DNA of 19,510 nucleotides. Origin: Spirochaetota bacterium. Lineage in GTDB: Bacteria; Spirochaetota; Spirochaetia; Treponematales; Treponemataceae. This document shows, in pieces, positions 19,206-19,510 of the stretch. Position numbers and translations under genes: made by a program. The stretch's first letter is position 1. Every line of letters starts with the position of its first letter. The notes beneath the pieces are model-generated. The model saw nothing but the letters and a program-made list of their open reading frames with translations, was not told where the DNA came from and did not search any database. The stretch lies in NCBI GenBank assembly GCA_022704725.1, contig JAKJFV010000001.1, forward strand, positions 9,470 through 28,979. The letters run 5' to 3'.

Positions 19206-19510
19206 ATGAGAAAGGCAAATCCGGAGCAGGAATTACAAATTCGGCAAAAAACCCTCGAATTACTGCTTATTAAGGAGCCGGAGGCTATCAGTATGAGAGA
19301 AATCGCCTCATCTTGCGGTGTAACGGCTACAACTATCTATTATTACTACAAGGACAAGGACTCTCTTTTTGAAAGGATCAAGATTGAATGCCTTTCTGCG
19401 ATGGAAGAGTACATTATCAGAAAAACCAATACCTCCTTGCCTGCAGTAGATCAGCTCAAATCCGGTATGAGAGCTTTTAGAGACTGGGCTTTTGAACACC
19501 CGCGGATTGC
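19206..19510 (+). CDS. TetR/AcrR-family regulator (3' part outside window)
   Basis: The first 101 residues of a TetR-family repressor. The N-terminal HTH domain reads RQKTLELLLIKEPEAISMRE, then IASSCGVTATTIYYYYKDKD and SLFERI, with the typical T-x-I-Y-x-Y-Y-x-x-K-x-x-L signature of recognition helix and helix 4. The start of the ligand-binding domain follows (MRAFRDWAFEHP). The start at 19206 has AGGAG six bases upstream; the ATG at 19201 is closed at once by TGA. The gene continues beyond the window, so ligand domain and targets cannot be judged. Confidence 0.92.
   Translation, partial: MRKANPEQELQIRQKTLELLLIKEPEAISMREIASSCGVTATTIYYYYKDKDSLFERIKIECLSAMEEYIIRKTNTSLPAVDQLKSGMRAFRDWAFEHPRI

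Noticed and set aside
1..19510. CRISPR arrays, tRNA or rRNA genes, insertion sequences, riboswitches (including cobalamin type near hgcA)
   Set aside because: No regular repeats, cloverleaf-like segments, transposase motifs or conserved riboswitch cores were recognised by eye; a covariance-model search would settle small RNAs.

Overview
The window looks like a chromosomal segment of an anaerobic, moderately AT-rich bacterium, most likely a spirochaete of the Treponema type. That assignment is an inference from gene content and style: a lipoprotein with a loose lipobox, a WYL regulator beside a double AAA+ ATPase, DUF2975 plus small HTH, and Hic and Yef toxin-antitoxin pairs. There is no rRNA or other marker to confirm it, and a clostridial host is not excluded. 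No tRNA, rRNA, CRISPR array or intact insertion sequence was found.

Layout. 1-746 (-): 5' part of a DUF5131 (phage Gp37/Gp68-like) three-cysteine gene running off the left edge. 789-1942 (-): two overlapping genes for the two halves of an ArsP-like permease, one carrying a C-terminal Fe-S tail, divergent from a Crp/Fnr regulator (2010-2705, +) across a perfect 16-bp palindrome. 2726-2905 (-): remnant of a DUF4143 ATPase. 2999-6264 (+): WYL regulator and double AAA+ ATPase. 6425-8905 (+): an 826-residue CoA-disulfide-reductase/rhodanese/TusA/DsrE fusion closed by a strong terminator. 9033-10424 (+): yefM-yoeB and a PhzF-family gene, followed by a GNAT acetyltransferase cut off after about 46 codons. 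10612-11565 (-): DUF2975 membrane protein and small HTH regulator, inserted where the GNAT gene breaks. 11839-14764 (+): a transglutaminase-fold lipoprotein and an IgaA-like membrane protein.

14727-16981 (-) is the most notable part: a MarR regulator, the mercury-methylation corrinoid protein HgcA, its ferredoxin HgcB and a C_GCAxxG_C_C protein, packed as one operon. HgcA carries the cap-helix motif NVWCAAGK and a five-helix membrane domain. HgcB carries two 4Fe-4S motifs, the GVGCAA motif and a terminal Cys-Cys. Upstream on the same strand are an AraC/GyrI-type regulator and a TrmO-like methyltransferase (17024-18362). The window ends with a hicA-hicB pair (18495-19093, +) and the start of a TetR-family gene (19206 to the edge).

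Two themes connect the genes. The first is thiol, sulfur, metal and redox chemistry: the Fe-S permease, the sulfur-transfer fusion, the hgcAB operon and the cysteine-rich MarR and C_GCAxxG proteins. The second is dense local regulation: nearly every transcription unit has its own regulator gene and a clear palindromic operator, and hicA and the MarR gene appear to be expressed from leaderless messages. Gene remnants (DUF4143 ATPase, GNAT) and an orphan TetR-type palindrome point to repeated cassette gain and loss.
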